From positions 1 through 55,112 of the forward strand of contig JAEZCE010000097.1 in NCBI GenBank assembly GCA_023429995.1: a stretch of DNA of 55,112 nt, written 5' to 3'. A program made the translations under genes and the position numbers. This DNA comes from Bacillota bacterium. GTDB taxonomy: Bacteria; Bacillota; UBA4882; UBA8346. The notes under the pieces were generated by a model. It was not told where the DNA came from, made no database searches, and saw only the letters and a list, made by a program, of their open reading frames with translations. Every line of letters starts with the position of its first letter. Positions within the stretch are counted from its first letter, which is position 1. Shown here in pieces: positions 23,838 to 32,789 of this stretch.

Positions 23838-24296
23838 TCATCGGCCCTCAACTGTTTCCTTTAAAGACATCCGTGGAGCATCCATCTTGGGTGATATCAC
23901 AACCGATAAAACTGGTTCCGTGCTCTCAGCAACCGCAACGAAATGGCCTTTTCCGGCTGCAACGATCAACTGGGTCCCAGGTTGAATCCGTACAATCTGG
24001 GCGGAACCCATTTCCGGCTGTCCGTCCTTGATATCGACAAATATCATTAACGCAACGCCGGATATAAAATAAAACATTTCAGCATCCAGATGAGTCTCTA
24101 TTTCATTAAAAACCGGCACATGATGCCAGGTCTGTAAAACACCTCCGCTGATTTCCGGCGATCGAAATTTGGCAGTCAACGAGGAAGCCGTCCATTCAAA
24201 GTAATTCTCCTTATGACAGGCTGCCTGCATCGGCAGCTGTACCTCAAGTCCTTTCACCAAACCCGGCTTTACATCCTGAATATTAATCTTTTTCAT
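23838..24296 (-). CDS. Cupin-fold protein, ureidoglycolate-lyase (AllA)-like
   Basis: A 152-residue single-domain cupin whose second half (FYFISGVALMIFVDIKD, then IRIQPGTQLIVAAGKGHFVAV) follows the AllA pattern. AllA releases urea from ureidoglycolate, but in a sugar operon a sugar-acid or isomerase-type role is as likely. Its ATG overlaps the kinase stop as ATGA. It is the last gene of the ABC polyol operon. Function inferred only at fold level. Confidence 0.75.
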   Translation of the reverse strand: MKKINIQDVKPGLVKGLEVQLPMQAACHKENYFEWTASSLTAKFRSPEISGGVLQTWHHVPVFNEIETHLDAEMFYFISGVALMIFVDIKDGQPEMGSAQIVRIQPGTQLIVAAGKGHFVAVAESTEPVLSVVISPKMDAPRMSLKETVEGR

Positions 24297-25270
24297 TCCT
24301 GCTTCCCCCGCTCCTGATTTTTGATAAAGACAGCAATTTCCTCACCAGTCGGTATTCCGGGTATGGCGCCTTTTTTAGTGGTCGTCAAAGCCCCGGCAGC
24401 GCAGGAAAACTTTACAATTTCACCCATTTCGGCGACACTTATTTTTACTAATTCTTCCCTGGTCTTCGTACCCAAATGATAAAGAACCGCCCCCCAAAAC
24501 GCATCCCCTGCACCTGTCGTATCAACGGCATTAACCGCAAAAGAGGAAATTAGCCCACGACCTGCCGGACAATAGAAAAAACACCCTTTAGGCCCTAATG
24601 TAACAAAAATTAATTGCGGGCCCTGCTTAGACAAAATACCTGCTCCTTCGGTAAGATCACTGGTTCCGGTTATCAACTCCAATTCCTCATCGGAGACTTT
24701 TAAGACATCCGTATAGGTCAAACCTTCCCCAATGGAAATTCGGGCCTCTTCTTTTGATTTCCATAATAATGGCCGGTAATTGGGATCGTAAGAAACCAAA
24801 ACTCCATTCTTTTTAGCGAATTTCACCGCTGCCATCGTTGCTGATTTCCCTGGTTCTCCAGTCATAGAGACGGATCCAAAATGGAATATCTTAGAATCTT
24901 TGATGATCTCAAAATCTACATCTTCCGGCCTGAGCATTAAATCAGCGCCGGGATTACGGTAAAAGCTGAAAGAACGGTCACCTGATGAATCAAGATGGAC
25001 AAAGGCCAAGGTAGTATTGACCGTTTCCGAAACCTTAAGCCCCCGTGTTTCAATCTTTTCTTTTTCAATCGTATCCCTTAAAAAAGAACCAAATTGATCA
25101 TGGCCCACCATTCCCAGGAAAGCTCCCTTTTTTCCTAACCGTGATAGGGCAACCAGCACATTCGCAGGCGCTCCCCCGGGGTTCTGTTCGAACATCGGAT
25201 TATTTTTCTCGGACTTTCCACCGGGAGTAAAATCAATCAGTAATTCTCCCAAAGCGCTTACATCATACAT
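24293..25270 (-). CDS. PfkB-family fructokinase
   Basis: A 325-residue kinase. MYDVSALGELLIDFTPGG is the classic fructokinase N-terminus; NPGGAPANVLVALSRLG binds substrate, and the catalytic Asp lies in DTTGAGDAFWGA. Start choice: the ATG at 25270 has AGGTGAT six bases upstream and matches the family start, while the in-frame ATG at 25321 has no good ribosome site. Following a sorbitol-type dehydrogenase, it would phosphorylate the fructose formed to fructose-6-phosphate. Confidence 0.92.
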   Translation of the reverse strand: MYDVSALGELLIDFTPGGKSEKNNPMFEQNPGGAPANVLVALSRLGKKGAFLGMVGHDQFGSFLRDTIEKEKIETRGLKVSETVNTTLAFVHLDSSGDRSFSFYRNPGADLMLRPEDVDFEIIKDSKIFHFGSVSMTGEPGKSATMAAVKFAKKNGVLVSYDPNYRPLLWKSKEEARISIGEGLTYTDVLKVSDEELELITGTSDLTEGAGILSKQGPQLIFVTLGPKGCFFYCPAGRGLISSFAVNAVDTTGAGDAFWGAVLYHLGTKTREELVKISVAEMGEIVKFSCAAGALTTTKKGAIPGIPTGEEIAVFIKNQERGKQE

Positions 25271-25326
25271 CGTCTTTATCACCTGCTGATTTCTTATTTC
25301 CTTTTGATATTTGATACTCATTTCTT

Positions 25327-26376
25327 TTATTTGGATATTTTAACAACCGCCTTGACAATTTCCGCTTTATTGTGCATGCTGAAATCCATGGCATTTTGAA
25401 TATCGTCTAATTCAAAGATATTCGTCACAATATTTTTCAAGTCAACCTTTCCACTGGCAATGGCTTCAATGGCCATGGGATAGATATGGCGGTAACGGAA
25501 TACCGTTTTAAATGTTAATTCCTTATCCAGTGCAAGGCTCATCGGCAAATTCATCATACCGGACTTTCCGTAACCAATCAATACAATATTGGAACCTTTT
25601 TTGGTCATCTGAACGGTCTGCTGGGTGGTAATTTCAGTACCTGCAGTTTCCATTGCCAAATCACAACCGGCTCCGTCCGTCAACTTCAACACTTCTTTCA
25701 CTACATCCCGCTCTTTGGCGTTGATGACTCCGGTCGCCCCCAGTTCCAGCGCCTTTTCCAGCCGTTTGGCCATAATATCCACCACATACACTTTTGAAAC
25801 GCCCATTGCCTTTAATGCCATCATCGAAACAAGACCGATACAACCGGATCCCATGACCACGGCAATCTGGCCGGCATGTGCGCCTCCCTGATTGGCGCCG
25901 TGAAAACCTACAGCCAGCGGCTCAACCAAAGCCCCTTCCAGTGTGCTTACATTATCAGGCAGTTTAAAGCAAAGAGCCGCCTCATGAGCCACATATTCCT
26001 GAAACACCCCGTCTATCGGCGGAGTTGCAAAGAAAATAACATTCGGGCAAAGGTTGTACCGGCCTGTCCTGCAAAATTCGCATTTTCCGCAAGTTTTACC
26101 CGGTTCCAGCGCGACGCGGTCACCGACCTTCAAATGTTTTACATTCCGGCCGACTTCAACAACGGTGCCGCCCGGCTCATGTCCCAAAACAAAAGGGGGT
26201 TTCACAATGTAATCTCCAATACGCCCGGTTTCATAATAATGCATATCCGAACCGCAAATGCCAACATACTCCAGTTTCACAAGTACTTCGTCATCTCCGG
26301 TTTTCGGGATGTCTCTTTCCTCAAATCCCATTTTACCGATACCCAGCATCACTGCTACTTTCATTTTCCCTTTCAT
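25327..26376 (-). CDS. gutB: Zinc-dependent polyol (sorbitol/xylitol) dehydrogenase
   Basis: A 349-residue MDR enzyme. Catalytic zinc ligands lie in GICGSDMHYYE and GHEPGGTVVEVG; the structural zinc lobe has four Cys in CGKCEFCRTGRYNLC; the Rossmann loop is GSGCIGLVSM with an acidic strand end (VVDIMAKR) for NAD. This matches L-iditol/sorbitol 2-dehydrogenases, oxidising sorbitol to fructose or xylitol to xylulose. It is placed between the permease and the fructokinase, so sorbitol is the simplest substrate. Symbol tentative. Confidence 0.9.
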   Translation of the reverse strand: MKGKMKVAVMLGIGKMGFEERDIPKTGDDEVLVKLEYVGICGSDMHYYETGRIGDYIVKPPFVLGHEPGGTVVEVGRNVKHLKVGDRVALEPGKTCGKCEFCRTGRYNLCPNVIFFATPPIDGVFQEYVAHEAALCFKLPDNVSTLEGALVEPLAVGFHGANQGGAHAGQIAVVMGSGCIGLVSMMALKAMGVSKVYVVDIMAKRLEKALELGATGVINAKERDVVKEVLKLTDGAGCDLAMETAGTEITTQQTVQMTKKGSNIVLIGYGKSGMMNLPMSLALDKELTFKTVFRYRHIYPMAIEAIASGKVDLKNIVTNIFELDDIQNAMDFSMHNKAEIVKAVVKISK

Positions 26377-26413
26377 TGTAAAACAATCTCCTCTCTATGA
26401 TTGAATTTAGCCA

Positions 26414-27376
26414 CTATGCCGCAGCAAACTTGGCCGCCTTTACTTTGCGGTTCTTCTGGATGCTGTCAAAGGCTACAGCTAACAATAGGACTGCTCCTTT
26501 AATAACCATCTGCGTATACTGGCTGGCATTAAGCAAAACCATGCCATTGTTCAAAACTCCCAAAATCAAGATACCTGCGACGACATTCGAAATTTTGCCG
26601 TATCCGCCGTTGATACTGATACCCCCCAGGACACAGGCAGTCAGGGCATCAAACTCAAAACCTTTGCCAGCAAGAACTTGCCCGGAATTGGTCCTGGACA
26701 GCAAGACAATTCCGGCAATTCCGGCAAAAAGTCCGGATAAAGTATAAACAAGATATTTAACGCGAATAACATTGATACCGGATAAGTTTGCAGCTTCTTC
26801 ATTACCGCCCACGGCATAGAAATAACGGCCAAAATAAGTTGAATTCAAGATAAAGGTGCCAATCAGCATAATGGCAACCATGATGATGACAGGAATCGGA
26901 ATGATGCCGATATATCCTTGCCCAATAACGGCGAATGATTCGTCAAAGCCAAATATGGGCAAACCGCCGCTGATGATATAGGCAAGTCCTTCAATCATAA
27001 TTTGCGTGCCGAGCGTTACGATAATCGGCGGCATTTTAATCCTGGCAATGATTAAGCCATTAAAGAATCCGATAGCGGTAGCCATACTGATGGCAACCAT
27101 GCTGGCAACGACCGGGTTCACTTTGCCGTTGACCATAAACCAGGCTGCCAAAATATTAACCAAAGTAATTTGGGAACCGATCGACAAATCAATACCACCC
27201 AACAGCAGGACAAAGGCCATACCGACCGCAGCAATGCCAAGCATTGAAATCTGGCGGGCAATCACCAATAAATTACCGGCGACCAGGAAGTTACTTGAAG
27301 TGAGTGAAAAAAAGATTACCAGCACGATCAATACAATAAAAATTCCGTACCTTTTTAAATATTCAATGTGTTTCAT
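26414..27376 (-). CDS. Sugar ABC transporter permease, RbsC type
   Basis: A 320-residue permease of the ribose/xylose/polyol (CUT2) class with about ten hydrophobic segments, a GGIDLSIGSQITLVNILAAW motif in the first third and the EAANLSGINVIRVKYLVY cytoplasmic loop that contacts the ATPase. It is translated four bases after the ATPase gene. One permease is enough, since CUT2 systems homodimerise it. Confidence 0.94.
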   Translation of the reverse strand: MKHIEYLKRYGIFIVLIVLVIFFSLTSSNFLVAGNLLVIARQISMLGIAAVGMAFVLLLGGIDLSIGSQITLVNILAAWFMVNGKVNPVVASMVAISMATAIGFFNGLIIARIKMPPIIVTLGTQIMIEGLAYIISGGLPIFGFDESFAVIGQGYIGIIPIPVIIMVAIMLIGTFILNSTYFGRYFYAVGGNEEAANLSGINVIRVKYLVYTLSGLFAGIAGIVLLSRTNSGQVLAGKGFEFDALTACVLGGISINGGYGKISNVVAGILILGVLNNGMVLLNASQYTQMVIKGAVLLLAVAFDSIQKNRKVKAAKFAAA

Positions 27377-27380
27377 CCGA

Positions 27381-28868
27381 TTATACCTTCCCTTTAGTGA
27401 TTGACGCCATTGTCATGATGTCTTCCTGGTTAAATTGGTCCTTGCTTACCATGCCGGTGATTTTTCCTTCCGACAAAACAATAATCCGGTCCGACATACC
27501 CATGATTTCTCCCATTTCCGACGAGATCATCAATACTGTTTTTCCCGACTCAACCAGCGAATTCACCAGCTTGTATATCTCGTATTTTGCACCGACATCA
27601 ACCCCTCTGGTTGGTTCGTCAAAGATAAGCAAGTCACTATCTGCAGCCAACCATTTGGCAACGATTACCTTTTGCTGGTTGCCGCCGCTTAAATTTTTTA
27701 CTTCCTGCTCTAAACTTGGTGTTTTAATGCGAATGCTCTCTTTATATTGAGCCGCTATTCTTTTTTCTTCTCTCTTATTTAAGAAAGACAGTTTGGATAT
27801 CCGTTTGAGAATCGGCATGCAGATATTGCCTTTAATATCAATGTCCAGGAGCGCACCCTGCTTTTTCCGATCTTCAGGAACAAGAGCGATTCCATGGTCG
27901 ATCGCCGAGCGCGGCGTCTTCGGGGAAATTTCCTTTCCTTTTAAAAAAACTTGACCACCGGTCTTAGGTTTGACACCAAAGAGAAGTTCCGCCAGTTCAG
28001 TCCGGCCGGAACCGATCAATCCTGCAAAACCAAGCACTTCACCGCGTTTGGCCTGAAAAGAAATACCGGACAATCCGTTGCCGCTCAAGTTTTTGACGTC
28101 CAGCAGCACCTCATCCTGGACACAATTTACACGGGTCGGATAAGTCTCTTTGATTTCCCTGCCGACCATCAGCTTAATCAATTCTTCAATATTCGTATCG
28201 CGGGTATTCATGGTCTTGACGACATTGCCATCCCGCATGACTGTGATCCGGTCAGTCAGCCGGAAAATCTCCTCTAAACGGTGGGAAATATAAATAATGG
28301 TGACTCCCTCTGCTTTGAGTTTGTCGACAATTTTGTACATCCGTTCAACTTCCGCTTTGGTTAAAGGCGCCGAAGGTTCATCCATGATCAAAATCTTTGC
28401 TTTCTGGGAAATCGCTTTGGCGATTTCCACAAGCTGCTGATAGCCCACGGTTAAGCTGCTGATCAAGGCGTTGGGATCAATATCTATCTCAAATTGCTGG
28501 AAAATCTTCCTTGACTCACTGACCATTGCTTTCTTATCAATCATAAGACCTTTACGGATCGCCCGCCCTAAAAAGATATTTTCAGCTACAGACAGTTCTC
28601 CGACGAGATTGAATTCCTGGTAAATCACAGCGATTCCCAGTTCTTCCGACAGCTTCGGCGTCATTGATGAAAATTCTTTTCCATCAACGATAATCTGACC
28701 CTGATCAGGAATTACAGCACCGGTGCAAGTTTTAATCAGAGTGGATTTACCTGCGCCGTTTTCACCGACTAAGGCATGAACTTCCCCTCTGGCAACCTGC
28801 AAAGTGACTTCATTAAGAGCGATGACGCCGGGGTAAGTCTTCGTGATCTTATTTAACTGTAAAAACAT
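27381..28868 (-). CDS. Sugar ABC transporter ATPase, duplicated RbsA/MglA type
   Basis: A 495-residue protein with two ABC domains. The first has Walker A GENGAGKSTLIK and a degenerate signature before the Walker B LIMDEPSAPLT; the second has a diverged Walker A (GLIGSGRTELAE) and a good signature LSGGNQQKVIVAKWL with LLIFDEPTRGVDVGAK. This asymmetric pair is normal for CUT2 importers. It follows the binding-protein gene across a 230-bp gap that contains a MITE. Confidence 0.95.
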   Translation of the reverse strand: MFLQLNKITKTYPGVIALNEVTLQVARGEVHALVGENGAGKSTLIKTCTGAVIPDQGQIIVDGKEFSSMTPKLSEELGIAVIYQEFNLVGELSVAENIFLGRAIRKGLMIDKKAMVSESRKIFQQFEIDIDPNALISSLTVGYQQLVEIAKAISQKAKILIMDEPSAPLTKAEVERMYKIVDKLKAEGVTIIYISHRLEEIFRLTDRITVMRDGNVVKTMNTRDTNIEELIKLMVGREIKETYPTRVNCVQDEVLLDVKNLSGNGLSGISFQAKRGEVLGFAGLIGSGRTELAELLFGVKPKTGGQVFLKGKEISPKTPRSAIDHGIALVPEDRKKQGALLDIDIKGNICMPILKRISKLSFLNKREEKRIAAQYKESIRIKTPSLEQEVKNLSGGNQQKVIVAKWLAADSDLLIFDEPTRGVDVGAKYEIYKLVNSLVESGKTVLMISSEMGEIMGMSDRIIVLSEGKITGMVSKDQFNQEDIMTMASITKGKV

Positions 28869-28925
28869 ATCATTACCATCCTGATTTCTGCCTTAAAGTA
28901 AATATGCTAATTAGATGAAATGATG

Positions 28926-29046
28926 GGGGCTGTTGCAAAATATTTTAAAATGAATGAGATATACAATATATATCGCACTAATAAAAAATAGGCATAAGTG
29001 GATATATTGTATATCTCTATCAATAAATTTTCTCTTGCAACAGCCC
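28926..29046. mobile_element. MITE-like element, copy 2, inside the ABC operon
   Basis: About 121 bp, GGGCTGTTGCAA-type ends and the same internal palindrome (GAGATATACAATATAT) as the copy at 20590. It sits between the binding-protein and ATPase genes, so it is transcribed as a long hairpin. Such hairpins can protect the abundant upstream message or reduce expression downstream. Confidence 0.78.
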
Positions 29047-29098
29047 GCTATCCCACATCATTAATGACTGCCATCTAAGCGGTCAACCGCTTTAGCGA

Positions 29099-30040
29099 TC
29101 AGTTCGGAACTTTATCTACGTTTGCAGCCGTAACCGGGAAGATCTTCCGGAAATATTCCTTATTGTATTTTTGGCCGGAAGTGACCTTCTTAATCAGGCC
29201 GTACATTTCTTTAGCGATTGTATAGGGTCCGCCGGTGATCATAACCGACATTCTGTTGCCTTCGTTGTTCTTAATGGCTTTGATTTCTTGCGCGGTTGCA
29301 TCCGCTGCAAAGATACCGAAATCGGGAGTTATTTTTTTAGCTCCTTTGGCAGCTTCATTGGCGCCGACAGCACCACCGCCGCCGATACAGGCAACGACTT
29401 TGACATTGGGATGAGCCTGGAAAATGGTCTCCATCACGGTCTGACCACCGGCAGCATCAATTGCGGGTTGCTGGGCGACGATTTTAGCTTTAGGAGCATT
29501 TTTCTTAATCGCATCAACAATACCATTACCCCGTTGGAGCAAAATCGGTAACTGCGGCCAATCAAGAACGGCGACTTCAGCCTTGCCACCTAATTTTTTA
29601 TTGATCCAATTCGCGGCCTGTTCACCGATCATCTTACCAAGATCGTAGTTATTGATTACATAAGTCATATCGCAATTTTCAAGGTTGTCATCCCACGCAA
29701 TAACTTTAATGCCGGATGCTCTAGCTTGCTTAAGTACGTTTTCAATACCCTTTGGATCAGCAGGATGGCAGACGATAACGTCAACTTTGTCGGAAATGAA
29801 GTTTTCAACTTGTTGAATTTGGGTTGTAACGTTGCTGTCACAAGCAACATATGTCATTTCGCCGCCGTCTGCTTTAACGTCTTTTTGAAGCTCTGAGCAA
29901 TTGCCCGCCCAAATGGGATTACTAATACTTTGTACGGTCATGCCAACTTTGATACCCTTTTTAGGAGCAGCAATACCGTAGCCTGTGAGAAATATTCCCA
30001 CAGCCACACACAAGATAATCAATAGAAACCTTTTTTTCAT
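29099..30040 (-). CDS. Sugar/polyol-binding lipoprotein-like protein, RbsB type
   Basis: A 313-residue periplasmic-binding-protein type I. The start is the ATG at 30040 behind GGGGAGGAAG. A signal peptide (KKRFLLIILCVAVGIFL) precedes the mature protein; there is no clear lipobox Cys. The mature fold starts KVGMTVQSISNPIW and has PADPKGIENVLKQA and AWDDNLENCDMTYVINN ligand-loop segments. It is the first gene of the operon and delivers substrate to the RbsA/RbsC-type transporter. Its substrate is inferred as a polyol from the downstream enzymes. Confidence 0.93.
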   Translation of the reverse strand: MKKRFLLIILCVAVGIFLTGYGIAAPKKGIKVGMTVQSISNPIWAGNCSELQKDVKADGGEMTYVACDSNVTTQIQQVENFISDKVDVIVCHPADPKGIENVLKQARASGIKVIAWDDNLENCDMTYVINNYDLGKMIGEQAANWINKKLGGKAEVAVLDWPQLPILLQRGNGIVDAIKKNAPKAKIVAQQPAIDAAGGQTVMETIFQAHPNVKVVACIGGGGAVGANEAAKGAKKITPDFGIFAADATAQEIKAIKNNEGNRMSVMITGGPYTIAKEMYGLIKKVTSGQKYNKEYFRKIFPVTAANVDKVPN

Positions 30041-30137
30041 CTGACTTCCTCCCCTTAATTTTTGATTTATAAACAATTAGCTTTACAGCTAACTTGTTTC
30101 ATTTCGTTGCGATTGGAAGTGAGGAGTTTTAAAGCAA

Positions 30138-30210
30138 TATTTTGTAATTACTTTTATAAAACGATTTATAAAAGTAATTACAAAATACCACCTTAGACAT
30201 AAAAAGTCAA
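30138..30210 (-). promoter_or_regulatory. ABC operon promoter and perfect palindromic operator
   Basis: Minus strand: TTGACT (30205-30210), 17 bp, TATTTT (30182-30187). Directly overlapping is a perfect 23-bp inverted repeat (30138-30160 and 30165-30187) with a 4-bp ACGA centre. Each arm contains the word TACTTTTATAAA that also forms the palindrome at the ROK promoter. This is very likely the operator of the ROK repressor encoded next door. Confidence 0.85.
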
Positions 30211-30220
30211 TAACCTATAG

Positions 30221-30260
30221 AAAAAAATTACTGCGGCTAACAAAGACTTGTTAACCGCAG
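30221..30260 (-). terminator. Terminator of the ROK repressor gene
   Basis: Minus strand: CTGCGGTTAACA pairs with TGTTAGCCGCAG (one G-U pair) around a 6-nt loop, then TAATTTTTTTC. It separates the repressor from the ABC operon promoter. Confidence 0.85.
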
Positions 30261-30276
30261 TGAACTACCGTCGTTT

Positions 30277-31413
30277 CTAAATTGTGCTGATAAATTCCTC
30301 AATATGTCTAAGCGCGGCTCCTAAAGCGGAAGCCTCAATTTTGAAACGGCATGGCTTAATATATAATGCGTTCTTCTCAAAGGTATTAAATAAGGCCGCT
30401 TTTTCATGTAAAAAGGATATATAAGGCTCGATGAAACTGCCAACATAACCGCCAATGATAACCTGACAATCGAAAGCCATTCTTAGGTTGTTGACTGCTA
30501 TTGCAAGATTTGCAAGATACTCCTCCCATGCCTTCACACATACTCCGTTTCCATCTACCAATTCCTTAAAGAATCTTTCCAATTTTCCATCCGCAAGTTT
30601 TGCAAGGATGTTCGCGGAGCAATAGGCATCTACGCATCCCACCTTTCCGCAATAACACCTTCTACCCCTGGGTATTAAGGTCATATGGCCGAATTCCCCG
30701 CTTCTACAGTTATCTCCAAAATATAAGTTGTCAATGACCTGACTGTCTTCCAAACTGTTGGATTTTCCGATAAATATTGCTCCCCCAACGCTATTACTTA
30801 GTGAGAGATACACTGTCGTACACCTCTCCGAGATACTATACATTTCTGCAATAATTGCAGCATTGGCATCATTCGTAAATATGCACCGATAAGGGATAAA
30901 CTGGGAAAATATATTACACGGCACATCCGTGATGCCTAATGCATGGGAAAAGGTGATCTTTTCACCATCCAAACTCACAATACCCGGAATGGAAATACCA
31001 AATCCCAAAAAACGGTCTTCCGGTATGTTGGAACTCGATAAAAACTTGGTGGACAACTCTCCCAAATCCATAAAGTACTTTCTTTCATTGACAAAAGGTT
31101 TATGATATCGAATATGCTTTAAAACATTACCGGATAAATTGGTCAAAGAAAATCCGACATGATTTTGTGTAATGTCGATACCAATTGCATATCTGGCATC
31201 ATGAATTGGCGCAATAACCCTGGCCTTTCTCCCACCCGTTGAATCAAAAACGCCAACTTCACAAATCAACCCTCTTTCGATCAACTCTTTGATGTTCTGA
31301 AGAACGGTTGGCATACTAATTCCAAGTTCCGACGCAATATCTTGTTTGGATACTTTTTCATATTTATTGACATATCGATAAATTTGATTGCGATTTATTT
31401 TTTTGACTTCCAT
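30277..31413 (-). CDS. ROK-family transcriptional repressor
   Basis: A 378-residue NagC/XylR-type regulator. The N-terminal winged HTH (about 10-60) contains KQDIASELGISMPTVLQNI; the ROK sugar-kinase-like domain (about 75-370) has the zinc motif CYCGKVGCVDAYC and an EFGHM segment. Whether it still phosphorylates sugar is unclear. It sits just upstream of the ABC polyol operon and has matching palindromes at its own promoter and at the operon, so it is most likely an autoregulated, ligand-released repressor. Confidence 0.94.
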   Translation of the reverse strand: MEVKKINRNQIYRYVNKYEKVSKQDIASELGISMPTVLQNIKELIERGLICEVGVFDSTGGRKARVIAPIHDARYAIGIDITQNHVGFSLTNLSGNVLKHIRYHKPFVNERKYFMDLGELSTKFLSSSNIPEDRFLGFGISIPGIVSLDGEKITFSHALGITDVPCNIFSQFIPYRCIFTNDANAAIIAEMYSISERCTTVYLSLSNSVGGAIFIGKSNSLEDSQVIDNLYFGDNCRSGEFGHMTLIPRGRRCYCGKVGCVDAYCSANILAKLADGKLERFFKELVDGNGVCVKAWEEYLANLAIAVNNLRMAFDCQVIIGGYVGSFIEPYISFLHEKAALFNTFEKNALYIKPCRFKIEASALGAALRHIEEFISTI

Positions 31414-31444
31414 AGTATTAACCCGACTTCTCCATATAAGTAAT

Positions 31445-31497
31445 TACTTTTATAAAAGTATTGAATTAAGTATACTCGTTTTATTTTAAAAACACAA
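31445..31497 (-). promoter_or_regulatory. ROK promoter with 16-bp palindromic operator
   Basis: Minus strand: TTGTGT (31492-31497), 17 bp, TATACT (31469-31474). Near the expected start site lies the perfect palindrome TACTTTTATAAAAGTA (31445-31460), related to the half-sites in the 30138 operator. Confidence 0.75.
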
Positions 31498-31522
31498 TAC
31501 AAAACAAGAATACAGGCATAAA

Positions 31523-32312
31523 CTAGCAGTTCCCTGTCTTTAGATACCCTACTGGTCTCTCATTTTTATCCGCTTTAATTCGTTGGTATTCTTGATATTG
31601 AGTTGCATTTATCTGACTTTTGACGGTCGTCAATGAGACATTTCTCATTTTTGCTATTTCGTGATTGGTTTTTCCCTCTAATTTCAAGAATAATACTTCT
31701 TTTACTCTTGGAATCTGTTCAACAAAAATCGATATATCTCCAGTTTGCCGGTAGTCATACAAGGTCATAATCCACACCAAAAAAAATCGGGCAATATGCA
31801 ATTATGAGCCATCGTAGGCCCATGGCCGAATGTTAATCCGTTTGGCGCTTTCTGTTCGCCAATAGAACGGATTCCTCTTTTCAATAACCGGGTATCAGCA
31901 TCGATAGCCATCGTGTTCCAAAATTAGATCCGGGCATTCCCCTACCATTGAGCTTGCTCTCGCCAAGGAGTATCCACATAAGAATCTAACGAACGAACCT
32001 GCTTCGTTCTGCGGCAAATCCGCCAGACATCATTCAAAGTATTGTCGGAACATTCAAAACTGACGGTTAAAGTATACGGATATCCCGTATCTTGTATTTG
32101 AAGTTTAATTTCAATTTCTGAAATATTTTCATGGACTACCAGAGTCACGTATCGAAATCCTTAAATTTGATAAAACTCATGATATGTATGGTCTTCCGCT
32201 AAAATGAGCCGGTTCGCCATGGTAGTCGAACAAAAGTTAGGAAAAGAAATATAAGATCCCCCATTAACGTCCAGTCTTCCGCTACTGAATGAGGGAAGGG
32301 AGCGCCGCGCCG
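31523..32312 (-). pseudogene. GH78 alpha-L-rhamnosidase remnant fused to an HTH fragment
   Basis: One reading frame on the minus strand, interrupted by three stops, gives a GH78 rhamnosidase segment: HEFYQI(stop)GFRYVTLVV, FECSDNTLNDVW, SYVDTPWREQAQW(stop)GNARI(stop)FWNT, then ADTRLLKRGIRSIGEQ, APNGLTFGHGPTMAHNC and VWIMTLYDYRQTGDISIF. Family alignment implies Trp, Gln and Lys/Gln codons turned into TAG/TAA. After PRVKEVL the frame passes into a sigma-70 region-4-like HTH (LEGKTNHEIAKMRNVSLTTV) and ends at 31523, so two genes were joined. Both ends are missing. Confidence 0.88.
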
Positions 32313-32349
32313 TAGATTAACTCATCGTTAGGCAAATGGGGGAAAAATC

Positions 32350-32565
32350 TCCACCCATCCGTAAACGGACTGGGCTCGGTATATTAAAAACTCCCAAAGG
32401 CCCTCCGGGCCTCGGTTTTACTTTGAAGCAAAGACCCAGGCCGCTCGGCCGGGGTTTAGAATGTTTTTTAAAACTTGGCCCGGGACTTTCATCCTCGGCG
32501 TTCGGGATAAATAAGGGATTGAACCAGGATTCGTCAGGATTGGTCGCCTTTTAAAAAGGCGCCCG
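32350..32565. repeat. Structured hairpin-array repeat, relative of the element at 54914
   Basis: Successive hairpins: CCATCCGT..ACGGACTGG, GGCCC-TCC-GGGCC, CTTTG-AAG-CAAAG, GGCCG-CT-CGGCC and, near the end, GCGCCTTTTT against AAAAGGCGAC. The first 70 bp align with 55028-55100 (shared words ATCTCCACC, GGTATATTAAAAA, AAAGGCC and GGCCTCGGT). Where the two differ, several stem positions changed on both sides. No gene is present between the rhamnosidase remnant and ligD. Confidence 0.6.
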
Positions 32566-32789
32566 ATTAGACGGCTCATTCAGTCTCTGCCATTTGGAGT
32601 GGAAGGAGGTTAATTTCTTTCTCTGTGTCTCCGTGTCTCTGTGGCTAATTCAATAGGCCCACTGAGGCCACAACCTTTTCTTGGATTACACATCATGCTT
32701 GAGACGATCATTCACCCAATCATTACCATCACTTCAGCAATTTTATCTCCGGAGCCATCCTGGACAAAGTTAAGCTTGTCCGAATCCGT

